Origin: Amoebophrya sp. A120
Taxonomy: Eukaryota > Sar > Dinophyceae > Syndiniales > Amoebophryaceae
Direction: 5' to 3'
Assembly (NCBI GenBank): GCA_905178155.1
Contig: CAJINV010000003.1
Location: 1,253,560-1,317,559, forward strand
Length of the DNA: 64,000 nt
The notes under the pieces were generated by a model that was not told the DNA's origin, did not search any database, and saw only the letters and a program-made list of their open reading frames with translations. The translations under genes were made by a program, and so were the position numbers. Shown here one piece after another: positions 42,026-51,630 of the stretch (its first letter is position 1; each line of letters begins with the position of its first letter).

Positions 42026-45000
42026 TTAGTTACTGCCCGGGAGAAACGCGTCCGTGCGACCAAGAGAAATCAAAGGGTGATGGCCGTACCCGAGAGGACA
42101 GGGGCGCGTGGCGATTTCGCACACCGAGATGATATTTTGCATGTCCACGTCGCCGATTCTGTTGATGCAAGTGCCAAAGAGCCGGAGGCGGTCTTGCAAA
42201 TTCTCCACGTCCCACTTATTGTCGCGCTGCTGCAACGGCGTGCGAACGAGCGGCAGTGCGGACCCGCAGGGACAGCGTGTACTTTCTTATGAATTGCAAA
42301 TTAATATGTCTGGGTCTGGAAGATTGCGAGATTTGTATTACTGAACTGGCATACCCCTGAACTCTGTGATGCATGTTGTGGTATAGCGCCAAAACTCTTT
42401 CATGCAAAAACGCGATTTCTCATGCGTGGCTGCGTATCAGAATCAGTTTGTGATGCATGTATTAGCATCACAAGTTTCCAGACCCAGACATATTTGCATT
42501 TGATAGTAGTAAAGGAGCGACGAAGATTTATTTTGGTGTGTTGGCTGTCGGTAGTTGATGTTGTCCAGCTCGGGGCATCGTGGCTAATAGACGTCGACAA
42601 ATTGGGCGTACTTGTCGTGTTAGAACCATCAACGACAGCACACGGCTCGCACGAGATGACGTCGACCTGGGAAGAACAATCTTTCTCTACTTCCTGGCGT
42701 TGGAGATCATCTTCAAGGTCCTCGATGATCGGCGGCCGATTCTTTGCCTTTTTGGTAGTAGTTTCCTTGCTCCTGCTCGCAGTCCCCATCTCGTGGTCGT
42801 CCTCCTGCTTTTTCATTTCGCGGCCCGCCCCAAATGCGCCAACCACGTGGTCAGACATTGTCATGGTGGAGAGTTCATCTCCGCTTCTACGTCTATTCAG
42901 CACGCTATTGCTGCTCGCATAAAATTCCTCTACGAGAGGTGAACCCTGAGAGGTGCGAGGATCTTGCTCCTGGTTCTTCTTGCGCGGCAAGGTGGACGGC
43001 AAGCGAGGCAGCAGCTCCTGCTGCTCTCGCTTATCATCTTCGTGGAAGGCCCGCTGGTCCTGCACCAGCTCGGTTTTGATTCCCTTTGCTTCCTCTTCAC
43101 TGCCGTTGTCGGAATAGATCTCGCATCCGCCCAGGCCCGGGGGAAATGACCCAGAAGCACAACCGCCCCGCGTGGCGTAGCTGATGCGGGAAGCACGAGG
43201 AAGGCCCCCTTGATGATCCTCGTCTTCAAATGTTGAGAAGTCGCACTTTATTCCTGGTCTGTCGTGGTTCCAAGCACTTGCTCCACTCAAGACGGGCACG
43301 TAGTTGCTGCGCAGGAGCTGTTCTTCTTCTTTGGAGCTGGTGCCAAATCCACCAGGAAAAATATCAACGCTCTCCAATCGTTTTGGATTTGGCTCTCCTG
43401 GTTCTATCAGGGTCAAGAGCTCGTCGCCCATGAGTCTCCGATTCGTATTCGCAGATGCTGCATGGATTTTCTTCGACGTCGTCTCCCGGCGCGACCTCTT
43501 CGCAGATGCTGCACGGGATTTCTTCAACGTCGTCTCCCGGCACGAAGGATCTACTTCGTCACCAGAACTCTCAATCGAGAAGCAAGGCAGGTCCAGCGCC
43601 TCTTCGTTTTTTTTCGCTTCCTCATAGGCCGTGTCGGGGTCGTAGTGGCACACCAAGTTTGAGTCGCACCGCTGAACTCCCGCGACGTCCTTGCGTATTT
43701 TCATCTGCCGTAGGTCACCGAAGTCATCGTCCTCACTGCTGTCGGAGAGGGGACAGGGAGGCAGAGGCAGCGCAGGCTCAGCTTCATCTTGCTTGTCCTC
43801 CTGCAGGTTGAGTTCCTTTGTAGACGTGGTCTTTTTATTGCCCAGAAAGAACGACGGTCGACGGCTGTAAGTAGTAGTTCCCGTACACGCGACGCCTTCC
43901 GTCGTAGCTTCCATTTTCTTCGGCCTGTTTCTCAAACTCGTCATCTGTCGACAGTTTTCTATTGAACAGGTTCTTTGAACTCCACCGTGGCTCGTCCTTG
44001 TTCGCATCTTGTTCGCCCAACTGGAAGATATTCATCGGGTTGGTCGTGTTGCTGTTCGTGCGGGTCGTGCTAGTGGTAGCGCTCCTCTTCTTGTTCTCTA
44101 AAAATGCTTGCTCATCTCCCAGCGGAGCTATGTCTCCTCCGCTTGAAGATACTACTTCGTCCCCCGCAAAATTGACCCGGTGCTTCTTGAGCCGATCTGC
44201 GTTCATGAGGTTCTGCAACGCCCCACTCCCCTCGGAATCCGCTAGCGAGGGGAGGGACAGACCGCGAGACCGGCACGACGGTTCATCAGGTCGCCGCCCA
44301 AGGGAAGTGGTAATCATGCTACCGTCCACGTGGAGGCTGGCAAGGGCACTGCTGCCGCCGGTTTTCAAAATGCCTCGACGGGGGCTGCACGGAGCATTAT
44401 TATAACCCGCAGCACTTGCATCATGTAGAGGAGTAGTAGGCGCCATTGGCATTGCAGGAGCAGCTGCGCCAATGACAGTTTCTGAAGACGGCGCGACCGA
44501 AACTGCCCCAGCCGGGAAGAACGATGGATAATTCTCATCGGATTTGTTCACATCGACGCACAGCTGTGCCGACTGCTGCTCTTCCGGCGGAGCCGTTTGG
44601 TCGTTTTGCTGCTCTTGTTCTTCGTCCCTAGAAGTACTTCTCAAGTGCTCGTTCAACATTTTCTCGCGCCCCTGCCCGCTCGGGCGGTCCAGCATGGTAA
44701 AGGTTCCAGGTTTTTGGACCAACGCCCAGGCGATGTCGCAGCCCTGTTTCGTCTCCAGCTCGACAGCCGCTCTCAGGTCGGAAGGAGTGGCCCTCGAACA
44801 ACGACGCTCCTGCTGCGCCCGCCTCTTGACCTCCTTCTCGGCCCGCGTACGCAAGATGTCTCGGTTCACCCCACACGTTTTCGCGAAGGATTCCCCGAAG
44901 CAACAAAGCCGGTTCTTGACTCCTGCAGGTTGTTGTTTCTTGTTGATCAGCTTTTTGGTCCACGCTCGCTTTATGTCTCCCGCCCATTCTAACTCCGGTG

Positions 45001-46467
45001 TAGTCCGCGACGTCTCCCTCGCAGCCTTCTCGCACATCGCCCGCAACCGCAGGTATTCGAGACCCTCCGCCGCGCCCTCGGGGTCCATTGTGAGAAACAC
45101 GGGAGTATCAAATGCAAAAATGTTTGGGTCTGGAAGAATGCAAGATTTGTCATGCATATTTCTCATGGCCCGTGATGCCTGTAATGCATGACTTAGCATC
45201 GCAGACTTTTAGAGGGCTTCCTGATGCACCTTCCGCATGAGAAATGCCCTGTCCGTGTAGCGCAAATCATACCCCTCTTGCTGGTCATGCAATACAAATT
45301 TTTTTAGAGTCCAAAAACAGCATGACAAGTTGCAATCTCCCAGACCCAGACATTTTTACATTTGATAGGGAGCCACGACGGAGAGCTTCGCGAACGCCTC
45401 CAGTAAGGCCAGACAGTGCCGCTGGGCCCGCACGTCTGTGCCCATCATGGTGCTGACCAAACCGGCCAGAACTCGCAGGCTGTCGATCCCAACACAGGTG
45501 ACGTTGTACACCTGAAACAGGTATCAAATGCAAAAGTGTCTGGGTCTAGAAGGATGCAAACTTGTCATGCTTAGTCTGGATCATGCAAAAATCTGTGTTG
45601 CGTGATTACCAAAGGATGGCCATTTTTGACCAAGTTTGGAGTGAGTTTCTCATGCAGAGTGGGCATGATACAGACCTCACAGGATCTGTTATGCTAGATC
45701 CTGCATTCCAGACCTCATTTGCATTTGATAACAGGCCCCCAAGGTAGACGAACACTTCAAACGTGGTCCACAGAGGTTGGTCCTTCCTGGTGAAAAACTC
45801 CCCGAGCGGATTTGTTCCGTCGTTCTCGTTCAACGAATCAAAGTGCCCAAGTGGTCGACGAGGGCCAGTCGCCTATCCTGTGTAAAAATGCGGCCCACAC
45901 CCCATAGTCAAGATGGGGAATCGGCTAGACAAATCGAAATCCACAAGCTTTGGCTGTCTTGCATGACATACACAGACTGTGCAACTGCGGGAATGGCATT
46001 GTGTATCAGGCTGTCTTGCGATCTAGTGCATCATGCTGATTGCAGCATGACAAATTGCAAAACACGACTAGAAAATGCTTCTCATGGGGCTCCGCACGAG
46101 AAACATTTTCAGCAGGCAGATTCGCATTACAACTATGGGATCGTGGGGACATTTTTCAATACGATATCGCCTCCATCTTCATCTGAAGGAGCCACGCGTT
46201 CTTGTTCATCTTCTTGCTCCGCTTGTGGCGCGCCGCGGCCGGACCAATGGCAGCACACGGCTCGCACGACACGACGACCTGGGCGGAACAATCTTCCTCT
46301 ACTTCCCGGCGTTGGAGATCATCTTTAAGGCCCTCCATGATCGGCGGAGAAGGTACCTCGTCGTCAGATGTTAAGAAGTCGCACTTCATTCCTGCTGTGT
46401 CGTGGTTCCAAGCACTTGCTGCACTCAAGGAGGACCTGCTCCCTTGGTCAATCGCAGCACGAGCCAA
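42026..46467 (-). CDS. Largely disordered protein with PP1-docking-like motifs, six exons, 5' end unresolved
   Basis: Deduced exons are 46467-46167 (open further upstream, start not found), 45868-45731, 45516-45368, 45100-43889, 43800-42506 and 42278-42026, about 1,115 residues in all. Four of the five introns are TIR elements removed together with one TSD copy; the fifth (43888-43801, 88 nt) has GT...AG ends. All junctions preserve the frame, for example YLGGL-FQVYNVTC and LSVVAP-VFLTMDPEG. A compact N-terminal part (PLWTTFEVFVYLGG, VCVGIDSLRVLAGLV-like helices) leads into a basic, coiled region (EKEVKRRAQQERR) and then long Ser/Glu/Asp-rich sequence. RRGILKTG and, 61 residues later, KKHRVNFAG resemble the SILK and RVxF docking motifs of protein phosphatase 1 regulators. 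The C-terminus is Cys-containing (RCPCGSALP to FLPGSN). Part of the N-terminal exon is a copy of the C-terminal region. No known family was recognised. Confidence 0.72.
42284..42505 (-). mobile_element. Introner element 1 (TIR type) in the disordered-protein gene
   Basis: In gene orientation the left terminus reads TATCAAATGCAAATATGTCT and continues GGGTCTGGAA. The right end carries the inverted copy in a more diverged form (plus-strand TATGAATTGCAAATTAATAT, then GTCTGGGTCTGG). The flanks are an imperfect 5-bp duplication, GTAGT at 42506-42510 and GTACT at 42279-42283. Removing 42505-42279 joins TCC TTT ACT AC to A CGC TGT CCC and keeps the frame open into the last exon (RCPCGSALPLVRTP). Retaining it introduces a stop. 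This is the most degenerate member of the set, so its exact border is the least certain. Confidence 0.7.
42636..43290 (-). repeat. Downstream copy of an intragenic duplication
   Basis: Two blocks, about 42636-42742 and 43217-43290, closely match the adjoining blocks 46252-46345 and 46355-46430 in the same orientation. The proteins read PPIIEDLEDDLQRQEVEKDC and GASAWNHDRPGIKCDF here, against PPIMEGLKDDLQRREVEEDC and AASAWNHDTAGMKCDF in the upstream copy. The roughly 470 bp between the two blocks here is absent from the upstream copy. Confidence 0.85.
45106..45367 (-). mobile_element. Introner element 2 (TIR type) in the disordered-protein gene
   Basis: The element is 262 bp with near-perfect TIRs: plus-strand TATCAAATGCAAAAATGTTT then GGGTCTGG on the left, and the inverse of TATCAAATGTAAAAATGTCT then GGGTCTGG on the right. 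The 5-bp duplication GGGAG lies at 45101-45105 and 45368-45372. Excising the element with one copy joins GTC GTG GCT CCC to GTG TTT CTC (LSVVAP-VFLTM). No GT or AG stands at the borders in any register allowed by the duplication. The interior carries a GCATGAGAAATGC phrase shared with the other members. Confidence 0.88.
45522..45730 (-). mobile_element. Introner element 3 (TIR type) in the disordered-protein gene
   Basis: The element is 209 bp with termini TATCAAATGCAAAAGTGTCT on the left and the inverse of TATCAAATGCAAATGAGGTC on the right. The 5-bp duplication ACAGG lies at 45517-45521 and 45731-45735. In gene orientation, removal with one copy joins CTT GGG GGC CTG T to TT CAG GTG TAC (YLGGL-FQVYN). 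On the plus strand the borders would read GT...AG, but the exons are open on the minus strand, where no register of the duplication gives GT-AG. Confidence 0.87.
45874..46166 (-). mobile_element. Introner element 4, divergent TIR subtype
   Basis: The element is 293 bp. Its termini share the TATC...GATA ends and the AAAAATG core of the others but differ beyond: plus-strand TATCCTGTGTAAAAATGCGG on the left and the inverse of TATCGTATTGAAAAATGTCC on the right, followed on both sides by CCCATAGT. The 5-bp duplication TCGCC lies at 45869-45873 and 46167-46171. Removing the element plus one copy joins GAG GCG A to CT GGC CCT CGT (MKMEA-TGPRRPLGHF). A conventional join at the nearby GTATTG and CACAG would instead run into a stop. 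A long internal inverted repeat lies at 46072-46110. Confidence 0.82.
46252..46430 (-). repeat. Upstream copy of an intragenic duplication
   Basis: This block matches 42636-42742 and 43217-43290 at the nucleotide level (for example GGCGTTGGAGATCATCTT, and CGTGGTTCCAAGCACTTG, occur in both) and encodes the corresponding protein segments. It lies in the first recognised exon of the same gene, so the protein carries the segment twice, once near each end. The upstream copy lacks the sequence that separates the two blocks downstream. Confidence 0.85.
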
Positions 46468-48367
46468 AACCCTACAGATTTCGGCTCGGCTCGGCTGCGT
46501 GGCGGCGTTCCAGAACTTTAAGAGTGCAGCTGGAGCTAATCATGAGCTAATTCTTGACCACGCTTAATACTAGCTTCGGCTGCAGAGCGCGGATCCACCG
46601 TCGGAGCGGCCTGGTCGCGAGTTCAGCGATGGCAATAGTGAAAACCGCAATTGTGACAATGAAGGGAGGAAAAAAAATAGCACTGGCCTACAACTACCAA
46701 AACGACAAAGAGTAAGACAAGGAAAAGAAGTTGTAACAGAAATATTGACTATCTGATGAAACTAATTAAGAGCCTTAAAGTCTTTTTTGTACAGTTCTCA
46801 CATGCCTAAATTTGCGAGAGCAAGAAAACTGGAGATCGCTGTAAAATAGGAAAAGCGACAAACTTGAGAACTTTAAGCACGTATCGCAAAATTGAAAACT
46901 TGGAGGTCGCTGCAAGTTTAACTGTTTCCTCTGAGGATCGGAAAGCCTGAAAAATTATTATTTTTAAATGTAGTGTTTTGCTTATCGGCGGTTTGTATTC
47001 GGCAGAACTCGCCTTTTGCAGGATTATTTTGGACGTAAATCATAACTTAGCACGTTTTCCCCCGTGAGAAATGTGACTCGCGGCAAGGGCATCAACTCAA
47101 AAAATCTATAAGATGTCACAACTTGCCTGTTTTTCTAGGTCCGTGGAGTAAGCTGTTCTCAAAAAAGACAAACGCCTCATAAGTACTTCAGCGTCCGCCT
47201 TGTGGTGGTCTAACTAGCGGTAGGGTAGGAGTCCTACCCAGCTCCAAACTACCCGGTCTGGTTACCATGAGAGGCTGCTCACGGTGTGAAGACAGGTCGT
47301 GCAGTTGCATGTCTTGCAGCTCCTGGTTGGACGAGAGATAGAAAGACAACAAGGTCAAGCTTGAGCGGCTTCAACAGGTCGTGAAAAGACGAGATGTACT
47401 TGCTCACGCATACTCCTGCAGCCGCACGTGAGCGTGACGTCCAACCGCGGCATTTTCTCTCTCTCGAAAAAACACAACGGACACACGCACTCCCTTCTTG
47501 ATGAAAGAAGCGGGAAAAACAAAAACTCATGTCGTGTTTGTGCGCGACAAGCTTGAGAAAAATCACGACGGAGTCTGTCTCGAACACGATGCATTTTTCA
47601 CACAAACCCAATTCAAAACGCCGCACACCTGGTAGAGATGGGCGGTGGTGGTGGAGGTCCCACGCTATCTTATTGTGTAGTACAACACAGCAGGCACAGA
47701 AATCATACAGACGCGCCCCGTATGATTTTTTGCTTCGGAAACTGTACCGCGATTGATCCACTTTACAATATTTCTTACAACTCACGCAGTACCCCATATT
47801 TTGGACAAGGCAGCAGATACAAGAACTGCAGTCAGTCCGGCGCAGGGCCGTAGGTGTTAATTTCGGTAGTGGAGGTACTAGGTAAGGAACTTTAATTTGA
47901 AAATTTCACAAAAACAACTGTGAGATAATATGAATTGCTGTTCTATCTTCTTGGGAAAAAAACGCTGACGCGCGCTCGTTAACTATGCAGGAGAACCGTG
48001 TGAAAGTACAAAATGACGAAAACTGTGAATAATACAATGAATTAGGTACAAATAAAGAGAAAACCGGGAAAAATAGGAAACGCGAGACGAAAAGCCATGC
48101 TGTTGAGACACGGCCATCGGCGATAGCGATGCGAATCGGGGAAGTTGTGCAGTTGCTAGTTGTCCCGGTTTGATTTTTTTGATAGCCCAAAGCCAAACAT
48201 TATCAAACACTCTGGACAATAAAAAAGCGAAAGCGCCGCGCACTTTCACCTCCTTTTCCTCTTCCTCCGATAATTCCACTACTGTATTTCGCCACAAGAA
48301 CGACCACTGCAATAAAGCCGCTTCGTCGGTAGAGACCTATCGGTCGCGGGACAGGACCACTTCCTCC
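46468..48367. other. Spacer upstream of the disordered-protein gene
   Basis: The right part is the 3' flank of the membrane-protein gene and the left part the 5' flank of the disordered-protein gene, whose first exon may extend to about 46,540. A minus-strand open frame of 172 codons starts at ATG 47797 and ends at 47279. It is Cys-rich near its start (YCVSCKKYC) but has no recognisable domain, and I do not call it a gene. A small perfect hairpin, GGTAGGA-G-TCCTACC, lies near 47,225-47,240. Nothing else is supported. Confidence 0.5.
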
Positions 48368-50532
48368 CTAGGCCTGCGAGAAGCGGTCAAACAACATCGC
48401 CCGGGAGATCACGGTGATGTAGATTCCCAGGGCGATGGTGATCGTGCAGAAGACGATTTTGGTCATGAAGTTGTGGTTGTACCGGTGGTAGATCGTGTCC
48501 GACACGGCCCAGTCGTATCAAATGCAAATATGTCTGGGTCTGGAAACTTCAACTTGTGATGCTAAAACGTGCACGATGAAAACACTTCCGAATGCAGCCC
48601 AGCGTGACAACTTCCCAAAACGCTTTCTCATACGCAATCCGCATGAGAAACTACGTTTTTGCATGACAAAAGAGGTTGCGACTTTTGCTGCTTATGCAAT
48701 ACAGATTTCCCAGGAGTGTACAGCTAGCATTACAAGTTCCAACCTTCCAGACCCAGACATTTTTGCAGTGCATAAGTCGCCACCGATGTCCGCGCTCTCC
48801 TCCGCGTCGCCCTGGTCCATCATCTCAAAATTCAAATCGTCGTCGTCCTCGTCATCCAGTGCGTCCTGTGCGCGAACCACGCGCAAGGGCTTGTGGTGGA
48901 AGTTTTTCTGCTGGATCCAGGGAATCATCATGATCACCATACCCAGCGCCGCGCCAATTAGTCCGAGAACCTATTATTTTTCGATCGAATAAATTTGAGG
49001 ATGTTAAATGTTTATTTTATTGGATGCAGCTTCCCGGAAAAACAAAATCTAGCTGTTGATACTGTTGCAGCAAAAAAATATAAGGAGAACCAGCTTGACA
49101 GTCCGTCCAGACGAGTGCTCAAAAGCAAGTCGCAACTACCAAAACTACAACCATGACTTAGACCAAAGGCAGTGACGCGGGAAACTACTTAAAAGTGTGT
49201 TGAAAAGGACGAGTTATACGATGACAATGACGGAGTTGAAGCCTTTGAGCATGCCGTCCTGCAACAGGAACACGCTTCCAATCGCGAGGGATGGGATGCC
49301 AATCGTGAGTCCCAAAAACCATATAGCCGGGAAGGGGCACGTCGCAAGGAGGCGATCTCGCTCGGTCAAAGACTCGTCGCGATACTTCAGTCGGTACTCC
49401 TCCATCTTCGTTCGCCGCGCGTAAATCTCCTGAGTCACCACATTTTCGTTCGGCAGGCCCATCTCGTGCAACAGGTCACGGGTCACCTGATTTTCATTTT
49501 CGTAGTGAGGTCCAGGTCACGAAACTGGACCAAGTGCGCAGCAGCGAAGACGTTGTATACTTTCGCGGTGGTTTTTATGCAGTTGCAATGTTCATATTAG
49601 GAAAAATAGAAATGATCCCCCCTTGTGATAGACGTAGATATGTTTTATGTCAAGAAATAAGGAAAAAACAAGTACCCCCATCTGTGCTGCTTCGGCACTT
49701 ATTTTTGCGGCCTCGTCCTTCTTGTCGACCTCGTTTGGGTACAAGATGGAGTGGATCTCGGCGTATCGCTGCCAGGGTAGCCAAATCATGAGCTGCAGCA
49801 GGAACGACGGCAGGCCGGAACTGGGGTGGTGGTTTCTGCCCCTCCCCCCGGTCATCTGGATCAGAATACCCTGCAGGATCGTGATCACGTACCAAAGCGC
49901 GAACAGGATACCCGTCGCCTTCGCCTCGTACCGAAACTCCACCCACAACCCAAAAAAGATACACAGCATCCCACCAATCAGGTAGCACACCGTGTTTGGG
50001 ACCACCAGTGCGTGTCTGTGATGTAAAACGTAGTTTTTTCCTTTTTGATATCATGCTATTTGTTGAGACCACGCGCTCTATCTTGATGATAAATATGGCA
50101 AGAACTACGGGAAGTAGACTGCAGTTGCAACGATGTGCGAATGAAAAGAAAAAGCAAAAATGTGAAGAAAAAAAATTATCCGTACGCCAGCTCCTGCGAG
50201 TAGAGCGTGAAGGAGAGCTCGCGACAGCCTCCGCCGTACTTGCCGAGGATCCCTGGCCCCAGCTTCTGGTAGTCGTCGTCACCCAGCTTGTTCGTGGTAA
50301 TGGTCAGAAACCAAAGGTAGGTGATCAATCCGAGGCACATCGCGGTGATAGCCGGGAAGTCGCGCGCCGTCGTGCCCGGGGGCGGGCCCGTGTCCTCCGG
50401 GCTTTTGTGCTGCAACAGCGTTTTGTCCGCCACCGGCCGGCCGAGTTTCGCGTAGGATTGGCGGCTGAGGCCATCCATCGGCGCCGTGGAGCCCATGCCG
50501 CTCTCCAGCATCCTGTCGTCCTTCTTCCCCAT
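48368..50532 (-). CDS. Multi-pass membrane protein of unknown family, five exons
   Basis: Exons are 50532-50186, 50015-49676, 49486-49220, 48970-48775 and 48510-48368, giving 430 residues. The first three introns (170, 189 and 249 nt) have GT-AG ends; the fourth is a TIR introner removed with one TSD copy. Each join is in phase and rebuilds a hydrophobic segment, for example FNSVIVI-VLGLIGAALG. Likely membrane helices lie near residues 60-78, 118-141, 150-170, 282-303, 311-335 and 402-420, possibly with another at 184-197. A charged, helical loop (about 205-280, EIYARRTKMEEYRLKYRD) and a very acidic loop (about 354-376, DDEDDDDLNFE) separate them. The start is the first ATG after a stop-rich leader (MGKKDDRMLESG). 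There is no signal peptide and no recognised family; the substrate and location cannot be read from the sequence. Confidence 0.85.
48516..48774 (-). mobile_element. Introner element 5 (TIR type) in the membrane-protein gene
   Basis: The element is 259 bp with termini TATCAAATGCAAATATGTCT then GGGTCTGGAA on the left and the inverse of TATGCACTGCAAAAATGTCT then GGGTCTGGAA on the right. The 5-bp duplication AGTCG lies at 48511-48515 and 48775-48779. Removing the element with one copy joins GGT GGC GAC T to GG GCC GTG (ADIGGD-WAVSDTIY). The interior contains the perfect inverted repeat TTTCTCAT...ATGAGAAA at 48624-48650. It belongs to the same family as the elements in the neighbouring gene. Confidence 0.9.
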
Positions 50533-51630
50533 AGTAGCTGCTGCCACCGCTGCTGCTGGCAAGCGCGGTCGTGAGAAGCCAAAGTGCAGAAGGTGGAAGA
50601 ATTGTTTTTATTAAACTGTAGGTTTGATATTCTCGCTGTGGTGGCTTTTCAACACAAAATCAGATCGCCCGACGTCACCACCAAACGCCGGGCTCTACAA
50701 AAAAGATGCGGTAAGGGGGGAAATCAAATAACAAATAAAAATAAAACGGTGCTATAGCAAATGTTAAATTGAATCGCAGATCATTGCCCTTTGCCTCCGA
50801 AACGGGGGTACCGTCAAAGAGCCTGCAGTCGATGAATTTGAAGTTGATAAAATTGAGCAGTTTCGACGTAATGCAATCGTGACAAAGAACGAAAAGTTTT
50901 GAATCTGAATCCCGAGCGGACGCACCGACACGGACGAATCTGGTGCCCAACGAGGTTTTTTCCACAATTGTTTGTGCACGAAACCGACTTTTTGATATGG
51001 CTGTGCAGAACGAAGCCCGATTCTTCGAATGGCGTCCACGAGACAACTACAGTGACCGAATGAATCGCACGAGTAGTATTTTTTTCTCTACGTCGAGACC
51101 GAAAGGATGCTGATTTATTCTTTGACGACTTTGCAACGTCACCGACGACCAGCGAAGAGACAGACCGAGCAGAAGCTTCGAGTCGCATAAAAGTGCCCGT
51201 TGTTGCAATGAGCGCCCACACTGTAACCGAGCACCTGTTGATCATGAAACCGATCGGCGAAGACGAAGAGTATTGCTACTGCGTAAGGGCCGAAGGGGCG
51301 GAGAGCGACAGAGATTGATCGGTTAAGGTCCATTCCTAGTCTTTGGAAAGTAATTCTTTCGATAGTATCATCTTTTTCGCCATCCGTCAAAATTTGTTTG
51401 CAATTTCGATGTCCTCTGGAATTGACGACCGCGAAGGTGCCGACTACGCTTTTTCCAGTACAACTGAACCGAGGAGTTAGTGTAGTCTCATTCTCTGTCT
51501 AAGAACATGGAATCGGAATGAAGTAAACTGCAAGAAGAAGAACTAAAAGTAAAGTAGTACAAAAAGAAAAACAAAGCTCACGACGTGTTTTTGAAAAAAA
51601 AACTCATTTCTGACCTATCCAAAAAGTCAA
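50533..51630. other. Spacer between the membrane-protein and zinc-cluster genes
   Basis: Minus-strand open frames of 143 codons (from ATG 51245) and 123 codons (from about 51046) overlap in different frames and show no domain, splice continuity or compositional bias. I treat them as chance. The segment should contain the promoter of the membrane-protein gene on the left and the 3' flank of the Cys/His-rich gene on the right. No clear signal was seen. Confidence 0.5.

Noticed and set aside
45521-45735. A plus-strand GT-AG intron around the introner at 45522-45730
   Set aside because: The plus-strand borders happen to read GT and AG, but there is no plus-strand coding sequence on either side; the exons are open and continuous on the minus strand.
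46455-46480. Minus-strand CTGTAGGGTTTTGGCTCG resembles the dinoflagellate spliced leader (ending ATTTTGGCTCAAG)
   Set aside because: There are several mismatches, including a missing base and a changed 3' end. It lies within an open coding frame and no other relic was seen. Too weak to support a retroposed leader.
47279-47797. 172-codon minus-strand open frame starting at an ATG
   Set aside because: There is no recognisable domain, no splice continuity and no repeat or neighbour support. Chance frames of over 100 codons occur in other spacers of this window too.
50675-51245. Overlapping minus-strand frames of 123 and 143 codons between two genes
   Set aside because: They lie in different frames over the same bases, have no domain, and neither connects by phase to a neighbouring exon.
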